Below are positions 53,759-61,920 of a stretch of DNA of 64,000 nucleotides, piece after piece. Origin of the DNA: Pelomonas aquatica (GTDB taxonomy: Bacteria > Pseudomonadota > Gammaproteobacteria > Burkholderiales > Burkholderiaceae_C); assembly GCF_026712205.1 (NCBI RefSeq), contig NZ_JAPPUW010000006.1:62001-126000 (forward strand), in the 5' to 3' direction. The notes beneath the pieces were generated by a model. It did not search any database, was not told where the DNA came from, and worked only from the letters and a program-made list of their open reading frames with translations. Position 1 is the stretch's first letter; every line of letters starts with the position of its first letter. The position numbers and the translations under genes are program-made.

Positions 53759-54232
53759 TCAGGGGGTTGTGTGCGCATGAATGTCGACAAGGCAATCGCT
53801 GTCGGCACCTCTGCCGTCCTCCCTCTTGATATGTCCCTCGCCGTGCGCTGCTTCGTACGGCGACATAGCCACGCAGTCGACGACGTACCGGAGTTCACAA
53901 CTGCCATTCTTTTCTCCCTGGAGCTCGACGCTCTGTCTCGCCGTGCCCGCCGACTGCAACTTGGCGGGGGGGGCTGAAGTACGCCGAGACCGGCCGATTC
54001 AGCCCCCCCGAACGCAAATCCAACCCAAAAAACTCGTTTGGTGCTTTCGGGAGGGGGAGGTTTCGCCATCCGAATGAAGTTCGCCCCCTGAAACTTGCTG
54101 TCAGGCCAGGTTGAGGGGGCTGTTTAGGCTGAAACCAACCAAGGCCCACATGCCAGGTCCATCGACGATCCTTGCCTCAACTTCGGCCATCCGGCGAACC
54201 GTATTCACAACTCAAGTCAAAGAGGAGATCCC
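53759..54232. other. Mostly non-coding stretch with G-run inverted repeats
   Basis: No firm gene. A 66-codon minus-strand frame (53759-53959) ends exactly where the decayed gene starts (TGA then GTG) and may be a small partner or relic. A perfect 12-bp inverted repeat GGGGGGGCTGAA / TTCAGCCCCCCC lies at 53967-53978 and 53998-54009. A second, imperfect pair GCCCCCTGAA / TTGAGGGGGC lies at 54083-54092 and 54111-54120. Confidence 0.5.
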
Positions 54233-54370
54233 ATGCTTGCTCAGTTCACCAAGATCATCAATGCATTCAGAGGGTTGCTCGAGAGCGCTGACCAGCACCG
54301 GGTAGGAGCATGCTTCATGCTCGCTACCGGCCTACTGATCGTTGCCGCGATCTACCTTATCCGTCATTGA
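54233..54370 (+). CDS. Small single-pass membrane protein, 45 residues
   Basis: MLAQFTKIINAFRGLLES at the N-terminus forms an amphipathic helix. A transmembrane helix (ACFMLATGLLIVAAIYLI) follows and the protein ends IRH. An excellent ribosome-binding site (AGAGGAGA, 5 bp before the ATG) supports expression. No family is recognised; size and layout resemble small stress-induced membrane peptides. It stands alone between the decayed gene region and the proline-rich small protein. Confidence 0.55.
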   Translation: MLAQFTKIINAFRGLLESADQHRVGACFMLATGLLIVAAIYLIRH

Positions 54371-54464
54371 GGGAGCTCGCCTACATGGGAAAGCGGCCCA
54401 GCGGCAAGTGCGCGGCGAGTTCCGCTGCTACCTTGGACATCCACTCGTCCCAATGGAGACCGCG

Positions 54465-54707
54465 ATGACCAACTCCTCTGCCGGCCCAGCGCCCGCGCCT
54501 GGTGACCATCAGAAATCCCCCGTCCAGTTGCCGACCGAGCCGGACAAGCCAGTCGACGCGCCCATCACGCCGCAGCCGGAAGACAGCCCTGGACACGCCA
54601 ATGCCAAGGCTCAGCCCGATCGGGTCGCGCAAAGCATTGAGGACGCCCATGCCGACGGGAGCGATCGGTCGAGCGAGACCGAATCGCCCCGAGGCTCAGG
54701 ACCTTGA
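54465..54707 (+). CDS. Small hydrophilic Pro/Asp/Ser-rich protein
   Basis: 80 residues from MTNSSAGPAPAPGDHQ, with GGAG 6 bp upstream. Entirely hydrophilic and probably disordered (PTEPDKPVDAPITPQPEDS, then AHADGSDRSSETES). No signal or domain. The start could be the ATG at 54453 instead. It is convergent with the following minus-strand unit. Real expression is plausible but unproven. Confidence 0.4.
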   Translation: MTNSSAGPAPAPGDHQKSPVQLPTEPDKPVDAPITPQPEDSPGHANAKAQPDRVAQSIEDAHADGSDRSSETESPRGSGP

Positions 54708-54726
54708 GTACACCGATCTCAGGCTT

Positions 54727-55194
54727 TCATCCGCCGCGGAGCACCATGTAGACGGTCGTGCCGCTGATCGCGGCGCCCAGAAGCGCGCCCACAACGGCTC
54801 CGATGATCACAGGTAGCCACCAGTTTTGCTTGAGGCGGTCCGCCTCGAGATTGACAGCAGACACAGCTGAGTTGGTTTCAGTCGTCAAGTTGGTCAGTGC
54901 CGTCTTGGCCTTGCCTTCCGCCTTGGTCAACTGCTGCCCGATGCGATCAGCTGCATCATCAACAGTGGTGTTGAACTTGCCTGCCACGACTTTTTCGATG
55001 TCGGCAGCCATCTGCTGTTGATTGGCGACCAACGTCTTCACGGTGCCAGCGACGAGCGCTGCGGCCGTGTTAACGCGCTGCACGGCGTCGCCTGCTGCTC
55101 CTTGCAGCGTCTGAGCGTGTTCGATGACGTCGGCAACGATGGGGACCAGCTCTTCGAGCGTCTCTGGTCGCTTCTTATCGGGATTGGATGACAT
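54727..55194 (-). CDS. Coiled-coil protein with C-terminal membrane anchor
   Basis: 155 residues from MSSNPDKKRPETLEEL. A long helical, probably coiled-coil region (about 20-120) with regular Ala/Leu/Val spacing (DAADRIGQQLTKAEGKAKTAL) precedes one membrane helix (LPVIIGAVVGALLGAAISGT) and a short tail. No family is recognised. The design (cytoplasmic coil with a tail anchor) suits a membrane-tethered adaptor. It is the last gene of a leftward unit with the nuclease-like, MscS-like and Sel1-repeat genes (63-bp gap to the next). Confidence 0.6.
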   Translation of the reverse strand: MSSNPDKKRPETLEELVPIVADVIEHAQTLQGAAGDAVQRVNTAAALVAGTVKTLVANQQQMAADIEKVVAGKFNTTVDDAADRIGQQLTKAEGKAKTALTNLTTETNSAVSAVNLEADRLKQNWWLPVIIGAVVGALLGAAISGTTVYMVLRGG

Positions 55195-55256
55195 GTGAGG
55201 TAGGTGATGAGGGCCTGCGGATGCTTGCAAATCTCCGCCCTGCGGTTGAAATGAGG

Positions 55257-56027
55257 TCAGAGGGATGGACCATGATCAAGCGTTTGCTGCTTCGGCTCGA
55301 CTCCGTGTGCCAGCTCGCCAGACACCTCTCGGCGCTGCAGTTCCTGTCGCACAGCAGATGAAAACGCGCCGCGCGCGGCCTGACTTCGCGTGAACTCTTC
55401 CTCCCTGGCGCGCAGCCGGGCACGAAGCACACGAGAAGTCGCCTTCAGGTCTGTGATGTTCTCAAGCGGCAGGTATGACAAACCGCCATTGCTGCCGACG
55501 CCCACGAGTAGCCCAGAAGTTTCGTAACCGTCGAGGCAGCCGAAAAGCTTGATCAAGCGGAGGTACAGGTCCAGCTCTGCCTTATTCGGTGGGTCTTTGT
55601 GCGCATCCTCGGCAACCTGCTCGGCAAAGGCCTCAAGTGAGATCCCTCCGTGCTCCTCGAGCTCCAGGTAGGGCCGCACGTTCATTTGAAACGTCGAGTT
55701 GTCAAACTCGTCAATGATGTGCTGCCCGGTCTCGACAAACCAGTGAGCTCGCAAAGACGCTTTGCGAAGATCAACGTCTCGGCGCGTGGCGCCTCGGTAC
55801 GTCGCCAGCTTGACGCGCTCCTTCTTCAGGTTGGCGCCAACGCGCTTGAACTCGATCAGCCGCCAAGCTCCAGGGAACTGCAGCATGACGTCACCCAGGA
55901 CCTTGTCCAGTGGCGTCTGCTGCAGCAGATTCACGCATGAATCGATCTGCCTCGGGTTCTTGCCCATCACGAGCCCAAGCCCGTAGATGAAGTTCCCGAT
56001 GATGACGTTCTCGTAAGGCGAAAGCAT
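55257..56027 (-). CDS. Hypothetical protein, possible PD-(D/E)XK nuclease fold
   Basis: 256 residues. One stretch, LGDVMLQFPGAWRLIEFKRVG (about residues 44-64), has an Asp followed by an E-x-K motif on predicted strands, the pattern of PD-(D/E)XK nucleases. The rest (HWFVETGQHIIDEFDN, ISLEAFAEQVAEDAH, RLIKLFGCLDGYETSGLLVG) is helical and unfamiliar. It has no signal or membrane segment. Nuclease activity is only a suggestion. It lies 22 bp downstream of the MscS-like gene and is presumably co-transcribed with it. Confidence 0.55.
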   Translation of the reverse strand: MLSPYENVIIGNFIYGLGLVMGKNPRQIDSCVNLLQQTPLDKVLGDVMLQFPGAWRLIEFKRVGANLKKERVKLATYRGATRRDVDLRKASLRAHWFVETGQHIIDEFDNSTFQMNVRPYLELEEHGGISLEAFAEQVAEDAHKDPPNKAELDLYLRLIKLFGCLDGYETSGLLVGVGSNGGLSYLPLENITDLKATSRVLRARLRAREEEFTRSQAARGAFSSAVRQELQRREVSGELAHGVEPKQQTLDHGPSL

Positions 56028-56049
56028 TCGTTCCTCCCCTGCCCTCTGG

Positions 56050-56658
56050 CTACGGGCCTCCTTGTTGATCCGGGGCTACCGCGGTCACGGCCGTACCGTG
56101 CCATCGCCGCACGACGCGCTGGAAGAACAGGCTGTTGGGCAGTTGCAGCGTTGTGCCGTTCTGCTGATCGCCGCTTTCGAGAAGCGTGGTGTAGACCGGA
56201 TTGATTTCGACCACGCGTCCCTTCATCCCCGGCTTGTCACCCGCTTCTAGCAGTTCGACCGTGTCGCCAATCCGAAAGGACTTGGTGATGTAGATGAGCA
56301 GCGTGCAGAACAAGTTCGACAGCACGCTCCATGCTGCGAAGAACGCGACCGCGCCGACGGTTGCAAACCCCGTGAACGCCGTCCAGAGCACTGCGCCCGA
56401 GACACCCATGCGCTCCAACGCCCAGAGCAGCGCGCCGAGGTAGACCAGGGCGCCGACCACGCGAAGAAACAACGATGCCATGTTGACCGGCAGGCCGTAC
56501 TTGGTCGTGACTCGGTCGATCAGCTTGTGGGCCAGCCGCATCAGCAGCCAGGCGCCCAAGACGATCATCACAACCTCCACCGCAGGAATGAGGATGTCGA
56601 GCCAGTCCGCTGCCCAGACGGGCAACTGGTCGTGTAGCGCTTGGATGAGCTTTCTCAT
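56050..56658 (-). CDS. Short MscS-family mechanosensitive channel protein
   Basis: 202 residues. Two or three membrane helices (ILIPAVEVVMIVLGAWLLMRLAHK and later LFLRVVGALVYLGALLWAL), a pore-lining helix rich in Ala/Gly/Phe (VGAVAFFAAWSVLSNLF), then the beta domain (KSFRIGDTVELL, GRVVEINPVYTTLL, LQLPNSLFFQRVV). It stops soon after the beta domain, so the large C-terminal cytoplasmic cage of E. coli MscS (286 residues) is missing. In this unit it might act as a membrane effector or sensor rather than an osmotic valve; that is inference. Confidence 0.82.
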   Translation of the reverse strand: MRKLIQALHDQLPVWAADWLDILIPAVEVVMIVLGAWLLMRLAHKLIDRVTTKYGLPVNMASLFLRVVGALVYLGALLWALERMGVSGAVLWTAFTGFATVGAVAFFAAWSVLSNLFCTLLIYITKSFRIGDTVELLEAGDKPGMKGRVVEINPVYTTLLESGDQQNGTTLQLPNSLFFQRVVRRWHGTAVTAVAPDQQGGP

Positions 56659-56752
56659 GGAGGGAATGTCGTCGTCAGAAGTTTGAACGGATGTTCGCAG
56701 GCAGGAGTTTTACCTGCGCCGCCGCTTCGCGCCGGCAGTGTCGAGCTTGCGC

Positions 56753-58441
56753 TCAACAAGCTGTCTGCGAACCCTCCGCCGCCCCGCCCGGAAGCGCCAT
56801 CGCCTCGTCCAGTTCGGCCTTCGCCATGCGCGCCCAGCGTCCCCCTCCACGAAGGACATCCAGTTCGTTAGAGCACGCCCTGGCAAAGAACATCGATTCG
56901 GCCAGACCATGAGCCTGTAGGACCTGCTTCAACCTCACCATGCGATGACGAAGATCGAAGTCCTGGAACTCTGCACCCCGTACGCCGCCGCCAGCGACTT
57001 GCGCCACGACGCGTCGCAGGTTGTGCTGGACTGACTCCGAGATGGCCGGCACCGCGCGCGGCGCGGAAAGCTTGGCATGGCGGATGAACGGATTGCGCCC
57101 CACGACGAGCCCCCACGGGCGCTGGCTGCCCACGAGGTCCACGGTCATCGCCTCGAGCTTGGTCAGCCCGAAATCCCTGGCCACCTGAAGCCGAAGTGCG
57201 AGCCCAGGACTGGACTGCTCAATCTCCTCCAGCGCGCGGGCTGCATCGACGTCACGGCTGTCCACGGGAAGAACGAAGGTGCACAGCAACCGGTGGGCGG
57301 CCTCATCGCCCGCTTGTGCCGCTTGGTACAGCCAGTGCATGCCTTGCTCGACATCGCGCAGCGAGCCTGATGCCCGCAGGATGGTTGCACCCAGCCGCCG
57401 CTGGGCAATCACTGCGCCGCTGGCCGCCGCCTTCTCCAGGCAGAACCGCGCCATAGGCGGGTTGGCAACCGATCCGTTGTGGTTCGAGTGAATCTCGTAC
57501 AGCCGGCTCCATGCCTCGCCGTGGCCACCGTCAGCGGCGCGCATCAGGAGCGCTGAGGCCTTTCGGAAGTTTTGGCTCGTCACCAGCGATTCCCACGCCA
57601 GGGCACCGACATCCTGGCCGCTCAAGGCCAGTCCCAACATCAACGCCGCGCCGGTGTTGCCTCGTGCAACGCAGTCGTCGAGAAGGGCCTCAATCGCCCG
57701 ACGATCAACAGCGGTATCCACGGGCTGCACCTTGCTGGCATAGCTGAGGGCTTCGAACACCTTGTCCGCCAAGCCAGCCTCAGGTGATCCATCCAACTCC
57801 AAGCTCACCGCCAGCGCCCGGAACAGGATCTGCGGCTCTTGACGCATCAACGCCCTGTCCATCGCAAACGTCAGCAAAGCGGCCCAGCCGATGCCCGGCA
57901 CAGCCTTGAGGGAGCGAAGCCGCGCCACGACGCGTTCTTCGGACAAATCGTCCGGGGTATAGGCGGTCAGCACCTTCCTGGCAGCTGTCTCACCACCCGC
58001 CGCAGCGCTTCGGAACCAGCGCATCGCCTCTTCGGGATCGACGGCCGTCAATGAAAGCCAGATTGCCAGCTTCATCTGCGCGGCCGCTCTGCCGGCCTGC
58101 GCTGCTCGCTGCAGCGTGGCGACTCGCCCATGCGCAGCGATCTCGTAGAGGTCCAGCGACTCGACGATGAGCTGCAGCGTGTCGTCGGCTCGGGCGCGCT
58201 CAGCCTGCTGCAAGTACTCGAGCCCGAGCGTCACGTGGCGCGGGAATCCGCTCGTGCCTTGCAGGTATTTGCGGCCGGCCTCCAGGCAGGCCGCGATGTC
58301 TCCTCGTCGCGCCCTCGATATCAGTTGAGCATCGGGTCTTCTCATCCGCGCCTTCTTTGCAGTGGCCCTTGCCAAGCCGCCTGCGTCCGTAACGGCGTCG
58401 TGGACGCCAGTGCCAACGGGCAAGCGTAAGAAGGCGGCCAT
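56753..58441 (-). CDS. Sel1-repeat protein with unknown C-terminal domain
   Basis: 562 residues (MRRPDAQLI at 58345 is an attractive later start). Sel1/TPR-like repeats run through the first 400 residues: AACLEAGRKYLQG, AAAQMKLAIWLSL, EEAMRWFRSAAAGGETAA, KASALLMRAADGGHGEAW, CLEKAAASGAVIAQRRLGA, WLYQAAQAGDEAAHRLL. The last 130 residues (LVVGRNPFIRHAKLSAPR, HNLRRVVAQVAGGGVRG, RMVRLKQVLQAHGL) form an unrecognised domain. Sel1 proteins are scaffolds in signalling or conflict systems. First gene of the leftward four-gene unit, 94 bp before the MscS-like gene. Confidence 0.75.
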   Translation of the reverse strand: MAAFLRLPVGTGVHDAVTDAGGLARATAKKARMRRPDAQLISRARRGDIAACLEAGRKYLQGTSGFPRHVTLGLEYLQQAERARADDTLQLIVESLDLYEIAAHGRVATLQRAAQAGRAAAQMKLAIWLSLTAVDPEEAMRWFRSAAAGGETAARKVLTAYTPDDLSEERVVARLRSLKAVPGIGWAALLTFAMDRALMRQEPQILFRALAVSLELDGSPEAGLADKVFEALSYASKVQPVDTAVDRRAIEALLDDCVARGNTGAALMLGLALSGQDVGALAWESLVTSQNFRKASALLMRAADGGHGEAWSRLYEIHSNHNGSVANPPMARFCLEKAAASGAVIAQRRLGATILRASGSLRDVEQGMHWLYQAAQAGDEAAHRLLCTFVLPVDSRDVDAARALEEIEQSSPGLALRLQVARDFGLTKLEAMTVDLVGSQRPWGLVVGRNPFIRHAKLSAPRAVPAISESVQHNLRRVVAQVAGGGVRGAEFQDFDLRHRMVRLKQVLQAHGLAESMFFARACSNELDVLRGGGRWARMAKAELDEAMALPGGAAEGSQTAC

Positions 58442-58461
58442 GACCGCTGCCCGTCCGGCGG

Positions 58462-58477
58462 ATTACGGTTTTGTCAG
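58462..58477 (+). promoter_or_regulatory. CopR-box-like site in the region between the Sel1 and porin genes
   Basis: ATTACGGTTTTGTCAG resembles the sites at 851 and 16476 (ATTACG...TGTCA). It lies 20 bp upstream of the leftward Sel1 gene and 240 bp upstream of the porin gene. It could be a chance match. Confidence 0.3.
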
Positions 58478-58717
58478 GTTGGCGCGCCGATTCACGGGTT
58501 TGTCCAGCTATGACAAGGGTGTGAATCGAAATCGCTCATTTCGCGCAAGTGCCCCCTGTCGATTCGAAGGCACAGCAACCCTGCCTTTGCGGCACCGCGC
58601 ACCAGCACGCGCCCACCCAAACGGTCGAGATCATGGATTTCCCTAGGCAGCTTCCCTAGCCTGCGTAGCGCTGGGGGCGATCCAGATCCCCCGGTACCTA
58701 CTGAATAGGAGAAGTAC

Positions 58718-59764
58718 ATGAAGAAGCCAGTCCTCTTGGCCTTGGCATGCAGCGCGATGGCGAGCACCGCTTTCGCGCAAACCTCGTCGGTCACGCTGTT
58801 CGGTGTCGCCGATGCGGCCGTCCGCCAGGTGAAGAACGGCAGCGCAGGCACGGTCAAGGGCGTCACTTCGGGCGCCAACACGACCAGCCGCCTGGGCGTT
58901 CGTGGCGTTGAACAACTTGGCGGCGGCCTGTCTGCCGGCTTCCATCTGGAATCGGGTGTCGAGCTCGACACCGGCGCGGCCAACGCCAGCAAGTTCTGGA
59001 ACCGCCGCTCCACCGTCAGCCTGATGGGCGAGTTTGGTGAGATCCGCCTCGGCCGCGATACCACCCCGACGTACAACAACGCGCTCAACGACGAGTTCGG
59101 CATCGTCGGCGTGGGTTCGCGCGGTGTTTTCGTCTACGGCTCCAGCGCAGTGCTGGGCAGCGGTGCGACCACCGCCCAACGAACCGACAACGGCGTCAGC
59201 TACTTCCTGCCCAAGAACCTGGGCGGCTGGTTTGGTCAGGTGCATGTCGCCGCCGGCGAAGGCGTCGTGGGCAACAAGTACACAGGCGGCCGTCTCGGCT
59301 TCGAGAACAACACGTTCCTGGTCGGCGGTGCCATTGGCCAGACCGACGTTGGCAGCACCCAGCCGAAGTTCAAGAACTACAACCTGCTCTTCAACTACAA
59401 GTCGCCCTGGGGCACGTTGCACACCCTCGTCGACGTGAAGAAGTGGGGCCCGCGCAAGGCTCAGGAACTGTCGATTGGCGCCACCGTCCCGGTGACCCAA
59501 GCAGGTTCGTTCCGGGTCGGCTACACCACCGTCAATCGCTCCGGTGGCCCGGTCGGCTCTGGCTATGCCGACGCCGACGACAGCACCCGCGTGGCGCTGG
59601 GCTACGTGCACGAGATGTCCAAGCGGACGGCGCTCTACGGCACCTACGCCAACATCAGCAACAAGGGTGCGGCGCGCAGCTCGGTTCTGTACACGACGCC
59701 GACCGGCATGCGCGGTGGCGAGAGCTCGTCCGGCTTGGAAGTCGGCATGCGCCACAGCTTCTGA
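58718..59764 (+). CDS. General porin (Omp32-like, trimeric beta-barrel)
   Basis: 348 residues with a textbook signal peptide (ending STAFAQ) and the Burkholderiales porin start SSVTLFGVADAAV. Characteristic segments: TSRLGVRGVEQLGGGLSAGFHLE, RRSTVSLMGEFGEIRLGRD, GVSYFLPKNLGG, and a C-terminal Phe (VGMRHSF) needed for outer-membrane assembly. It passes small solutes, often anions, across the outer membrane. AGGAGA lies 7 bp before the ATG, and a strong terminator follows the stop. It is slightly shorter than typical family members. Confidence 0.92.
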   Translation: MKKPVLLALACSAMASTAFAQTSSVTLFGVADAAVRQVKNGSAGTVKGVTSGANTTSRLGVRGVEQLGGGLSAGFHLESGVELDTGAANASKFWNRRSTVSLMGEFGEIRLGRDTTPTYNNALNDEFGIVGVGSRGVFVYGSSAVLGSGATTAQRTDNGVSYFLPKNLGGWFGQVHVAAGEGVVGNKYTGGRLGFENNTFLVGGAIGQTDVGSTQPKFKNYNLLFNYKSPWGTLHTLVDVKKWGPRKAQELSIGATVPVTQAGSFRVGYTTVNRSGGPVGSGYADADDSTRVALGYVHEMSKRTALYGTYANISNKGAARSSVLYTTPTGMRGGESSSGLEVGMRHSF

Positions 59765-59781
59765 TCACCAAGGCAACTGCG

Positions 59782-59811
59782 AGGGGATGCGCTTCGGCGC
59801 TCCCCTTTTTC
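59782..59811 (+). terminator. Intrinsic terminator after the porin gene
   Basis: GGGGA and GCGC (59783-59792, one bulged T), a stable TTCG tetraloop, GCGC and TCCCC (59797-59805), then TTTTT. The flgB ribosome-binding site begins just beyond it. Confidence 0.85.
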
Positions 59812-59827
59812 TCCGGTGGAGGTGTCC

Positions 59828-60274
59828 ATGTCTAACGCACTCCGTCCCACGCCCAGCACAGGCACGCCTTCGGCGGCGCCGGATGACGACTGGAAGGCCA
59901 CGGCTCTGGTCTTCAGGGGTCAGCGTCAGGCGCTGATCGCCAGCAACATCGCCAACGCGGATACGCCGCACTACCAGGCACGCGACATCAGCTTCTCGGC
60001 GGCGCTTGAAGAAGCCAGTCGACCCAAACCTGCGGCGCCGATGGCAACCTCATCGCCCGGCCACATCGCGCCCGACCTGGTGGCGCCCCGCAGCACCCTG
60101 CAGTTCGCGGAGCACGCCCTGCCGTCCCAGACCAACCTCGACGGCAACACGGTGGACATGGACAGGGAACGAGCGTCCTTCCTGCAGAACTCCATCCTCC
60201 ACCAACTCGCCGTGGCCTCGCTGGATGACGAGCTGAAGGAGTTCAAGATGGCGGTCTCCGATCCGCGCCGCTGA
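59828..60274 (+). CDS. flgB: Orphan flagellar basal-body rod protein FlgB
   Basis: 148 residues, normal length for FlgB. The N-terminal rod signature is present: ALIASNIANADTPHYQARDISF (quoted here only as ALIASNIANADTPHYQARD). The C-terminal helix has DMDRERASFLQNSILHQLAV, also typical. GGAGG 5 bp before the ATG gives a good start. It lies between the porin terminator and the ABC-3C operon with no other flagellar genes. FlgB is the first rod subunit and contacts FliE, whose orphan gene is at 28020. Whether it is a functional spare or a leftover cannot be decided from the window. Confidence 0.9.
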   Translation: MSNALRPTPSTGTPSAAPDDDWKATALVFRGQRQALIASNIANADTPHYQARDISFSAALEEASRPKPAAPMATSSPGHIAPDLVAPRSTLQFAEHALPSQTNLDGNTVDMDRERASFLQNSILHQLAVASLDDELKEFKMAVSDPRR

Positions 60275-60352
60275 CCCCGGCGTCCGGGCTAGCCCCCAGG
60301 CGCGAGCGCGCCGGCGTCCACGAGAATCGTCTGCCAGCGATGCTCTCCATCC

Positions 60353-61429
60353 ATGCCGCAGAACTCAGGCAAAACCCGTACACCGCGAACGAACCAACTG
60401 GTCGCCAAGGGCGGCGTTATCCAGCCGTCGGCACAAGTCATCCTGCTGAATCCCGATCAGTGGGAAGAGTTCATCCTGGCCGCCACGCGCCAGCGGCTGC
60501 TGCCCAGTGGTTCACCCTACGCGAACGTCAAGCGCCTCGGCGGCGCAGGCGACGGGGGCCGCGACATCGAAGCCCGGTATGGCCAGGCCCTCGTGCGCGA
60601 CGGTTGGGATCTGTACCAGGGCAAGCACTACGCCTCCGGACTGAAGCCCAGCGAGGCCTTCCCCGAGATGGCCAAGTTCTTCAAGCAACTGGCCTTGAAG
60701 ACCTACCCCCGCCCGAAGCACTACTACTTCTGCTGCCCGCACGCGGTCGGCAACCTGCTGCACAACATGATGGCCGCCGGTGCGGCTACCTTCAAGGCCA
60801 ACTTCCTGGCCGCCTGGAAGGGCGAAAACACGGGCATGCAAGGCATGGCCGCCGAGCTGACCCAAGACGTCCAGGCCGCGATCGACGACTTCGATTTCGA
60901 CGATTTCATCGAATGTCCGGTGCATGACCTGCTGGCCTGGCACGCGCTCGACCGGACGGCCCACCACGAGATGTTCGGCATCGTGCCGAAGCGCGGCGAT
61001 GATGCGCCGATGCCCGCCCAACCGGCCAAGCACGAGACCGTCTACGTCGACCAGCTGCTTCGCGTGTATTCCGAAGACAAGACGTCTCCTGTCACCCTCG
61101 CCGATCTGGCCGGCAGCGAGTACGAAGAGCACTTCGATTCGCATCGCCAGCTCTTCTACTGTGCTGAGGGCCTGCAGCGGTTCAGCCGCGACATCTACCC
61201 CACTGAGCATGAGTTCGAGCGGCTGCTCGACATGGTTCATGCAGGCGTCCGGCCGACGGTGGCCCAGATCCGGCACAAAACGGGCATGGCGCGCGTCGAC
61301 GCGGCCGTGGAGAAGGCATCCACCCTGCAGGTTTCGGAAAGCTGCCTGTCACCCCAGCTCCGGCCGGGTGACCTGCCCGGCACCTGCCATCACCTCGCCA
61401 ATGGCGGTAGGCTCAAGTGGGTCAAATGA
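60353..61429 (+). CDS. ABC-3C system effector, PD-(D/E)XK-like nuclease N-terminus
   Basis: 358 residues. The N-terminal half has VKRLGGAGDGGRDIEARYG and WDLYQGKHYASGL, an Mrr/PD-(D/E)XK-like pattern (GxGDxGRD with a downstream QGKHY). A Cys/His-bearing region (YYFCCPHAVGNLLH) and an unfamiliar C-terminal domain, shared by ABC-three-component effectors, follow. It is expected to cut nucleic acid when released by the ATPase module. The stop overlaps the middle-component start (ATGA). First gene of the three-gene operon. Confidence 0.75.
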   Translation: MPQNSGKTRTPRTNQLVAKGGVIQPSAQVILLNPDQWEEFILAATRQRLLPSGSPYANVKRLGGAGDGGRDIEARYGQALVRDGWDLYQGKHYASGLKPSEAFPEMAKFFKQLALKTYPRPKHYYFCCPHAVGNLLHNMMAAGAATFKANFLAAWKGENTGMQGMAAELTQDVQAAIDDFDFDDFIECPVHDLLAWHALDRTAHHEMFGIVPKRGDDAPMPAQPAKHETVYVDQLLRVYSEDKTSPVTLADLAGSEYEEHFDSHRQLFYCAEGLQRFSRDIYPTEHEFERLLDMVHAGVRPTVAQIRHKTGMARVDAAVEKASTLQVSESCLSPQLRPGDLPGTCHHLANGGRLKWVK

Positions 61430-61920
61430 CGAAACCCAAGCCCATCGCCGCCTTCAATTCGCCGTTCGAGCTGGGCGTGCGGATGGTGTATCTGCTGAAT
61501 TCCCTGCAGCCGGCCGGTGCCGACCTCCAGAAGCTCGTCCTGCTCGACTACGCCGTCGTCTACTCGGACGATCTGGGGGGGCCTCCCAGCCTTCACACGC
61601 CGGTGCCGTACCGTGGCAGCGAATACCTCAGCCGCCGCGATCTCATTGCCCAAGGCCTGTACCTCATGAGCACCCGCGGCCTGGTCGCCGTTTCCATGGA
61701 CGAATGCGGTATCACCTACTTCGCTGGCGACAGCGCACGGAGCATGGTTGGCGCGCTGACGTCGCCCTACCTGCGTGAGCTGGAAAACCGGTGCCGGTGG
61801 GCAGCCGCCACCTTCGCAGCGCTCAGCTCGCGCGACTTGACCGATAGATTCGCTCAGGAAGGGCGGCTGTGGGGCGCCGAGTTCGAAGGCGCCAACGCGC
61901 GGGGGCATCAATGGCAATAA
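61426..61920 (+). CDS. ABC-3C middle component (MC2-like)
   Basis: 164 residues from MTKPKPIAAFNSPFELGVRM. The sequence follows the MC2 pattern: FNSPFELGVRMVYLLN, LLDYAVVYSDDLGGPPSLHTP, GSEYLSRRDLIAQGLYLM, then ITYFAGDSARSMV. The middle component links the nuclease effector and the ATPase. It overlaps the upstream gene by 4 bp and the downstream gene by 10 bp, so the three are translated together. Confidence 0.82.
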   Translation: MTKPKPIAAFNSPFELGVRMVYLLNSLQPAGADLQKLVLLDYAVVYSDDLGGPPSLHTPVPYRGSEYLSRRDLIAQGLYLMSTRGLVAVSMDECGITYFAGDSARSMVGALTSPYLRELENRCRWAAATFAALSSRDLTDRFAQEGRLWGAEFEGANARGHQWQ

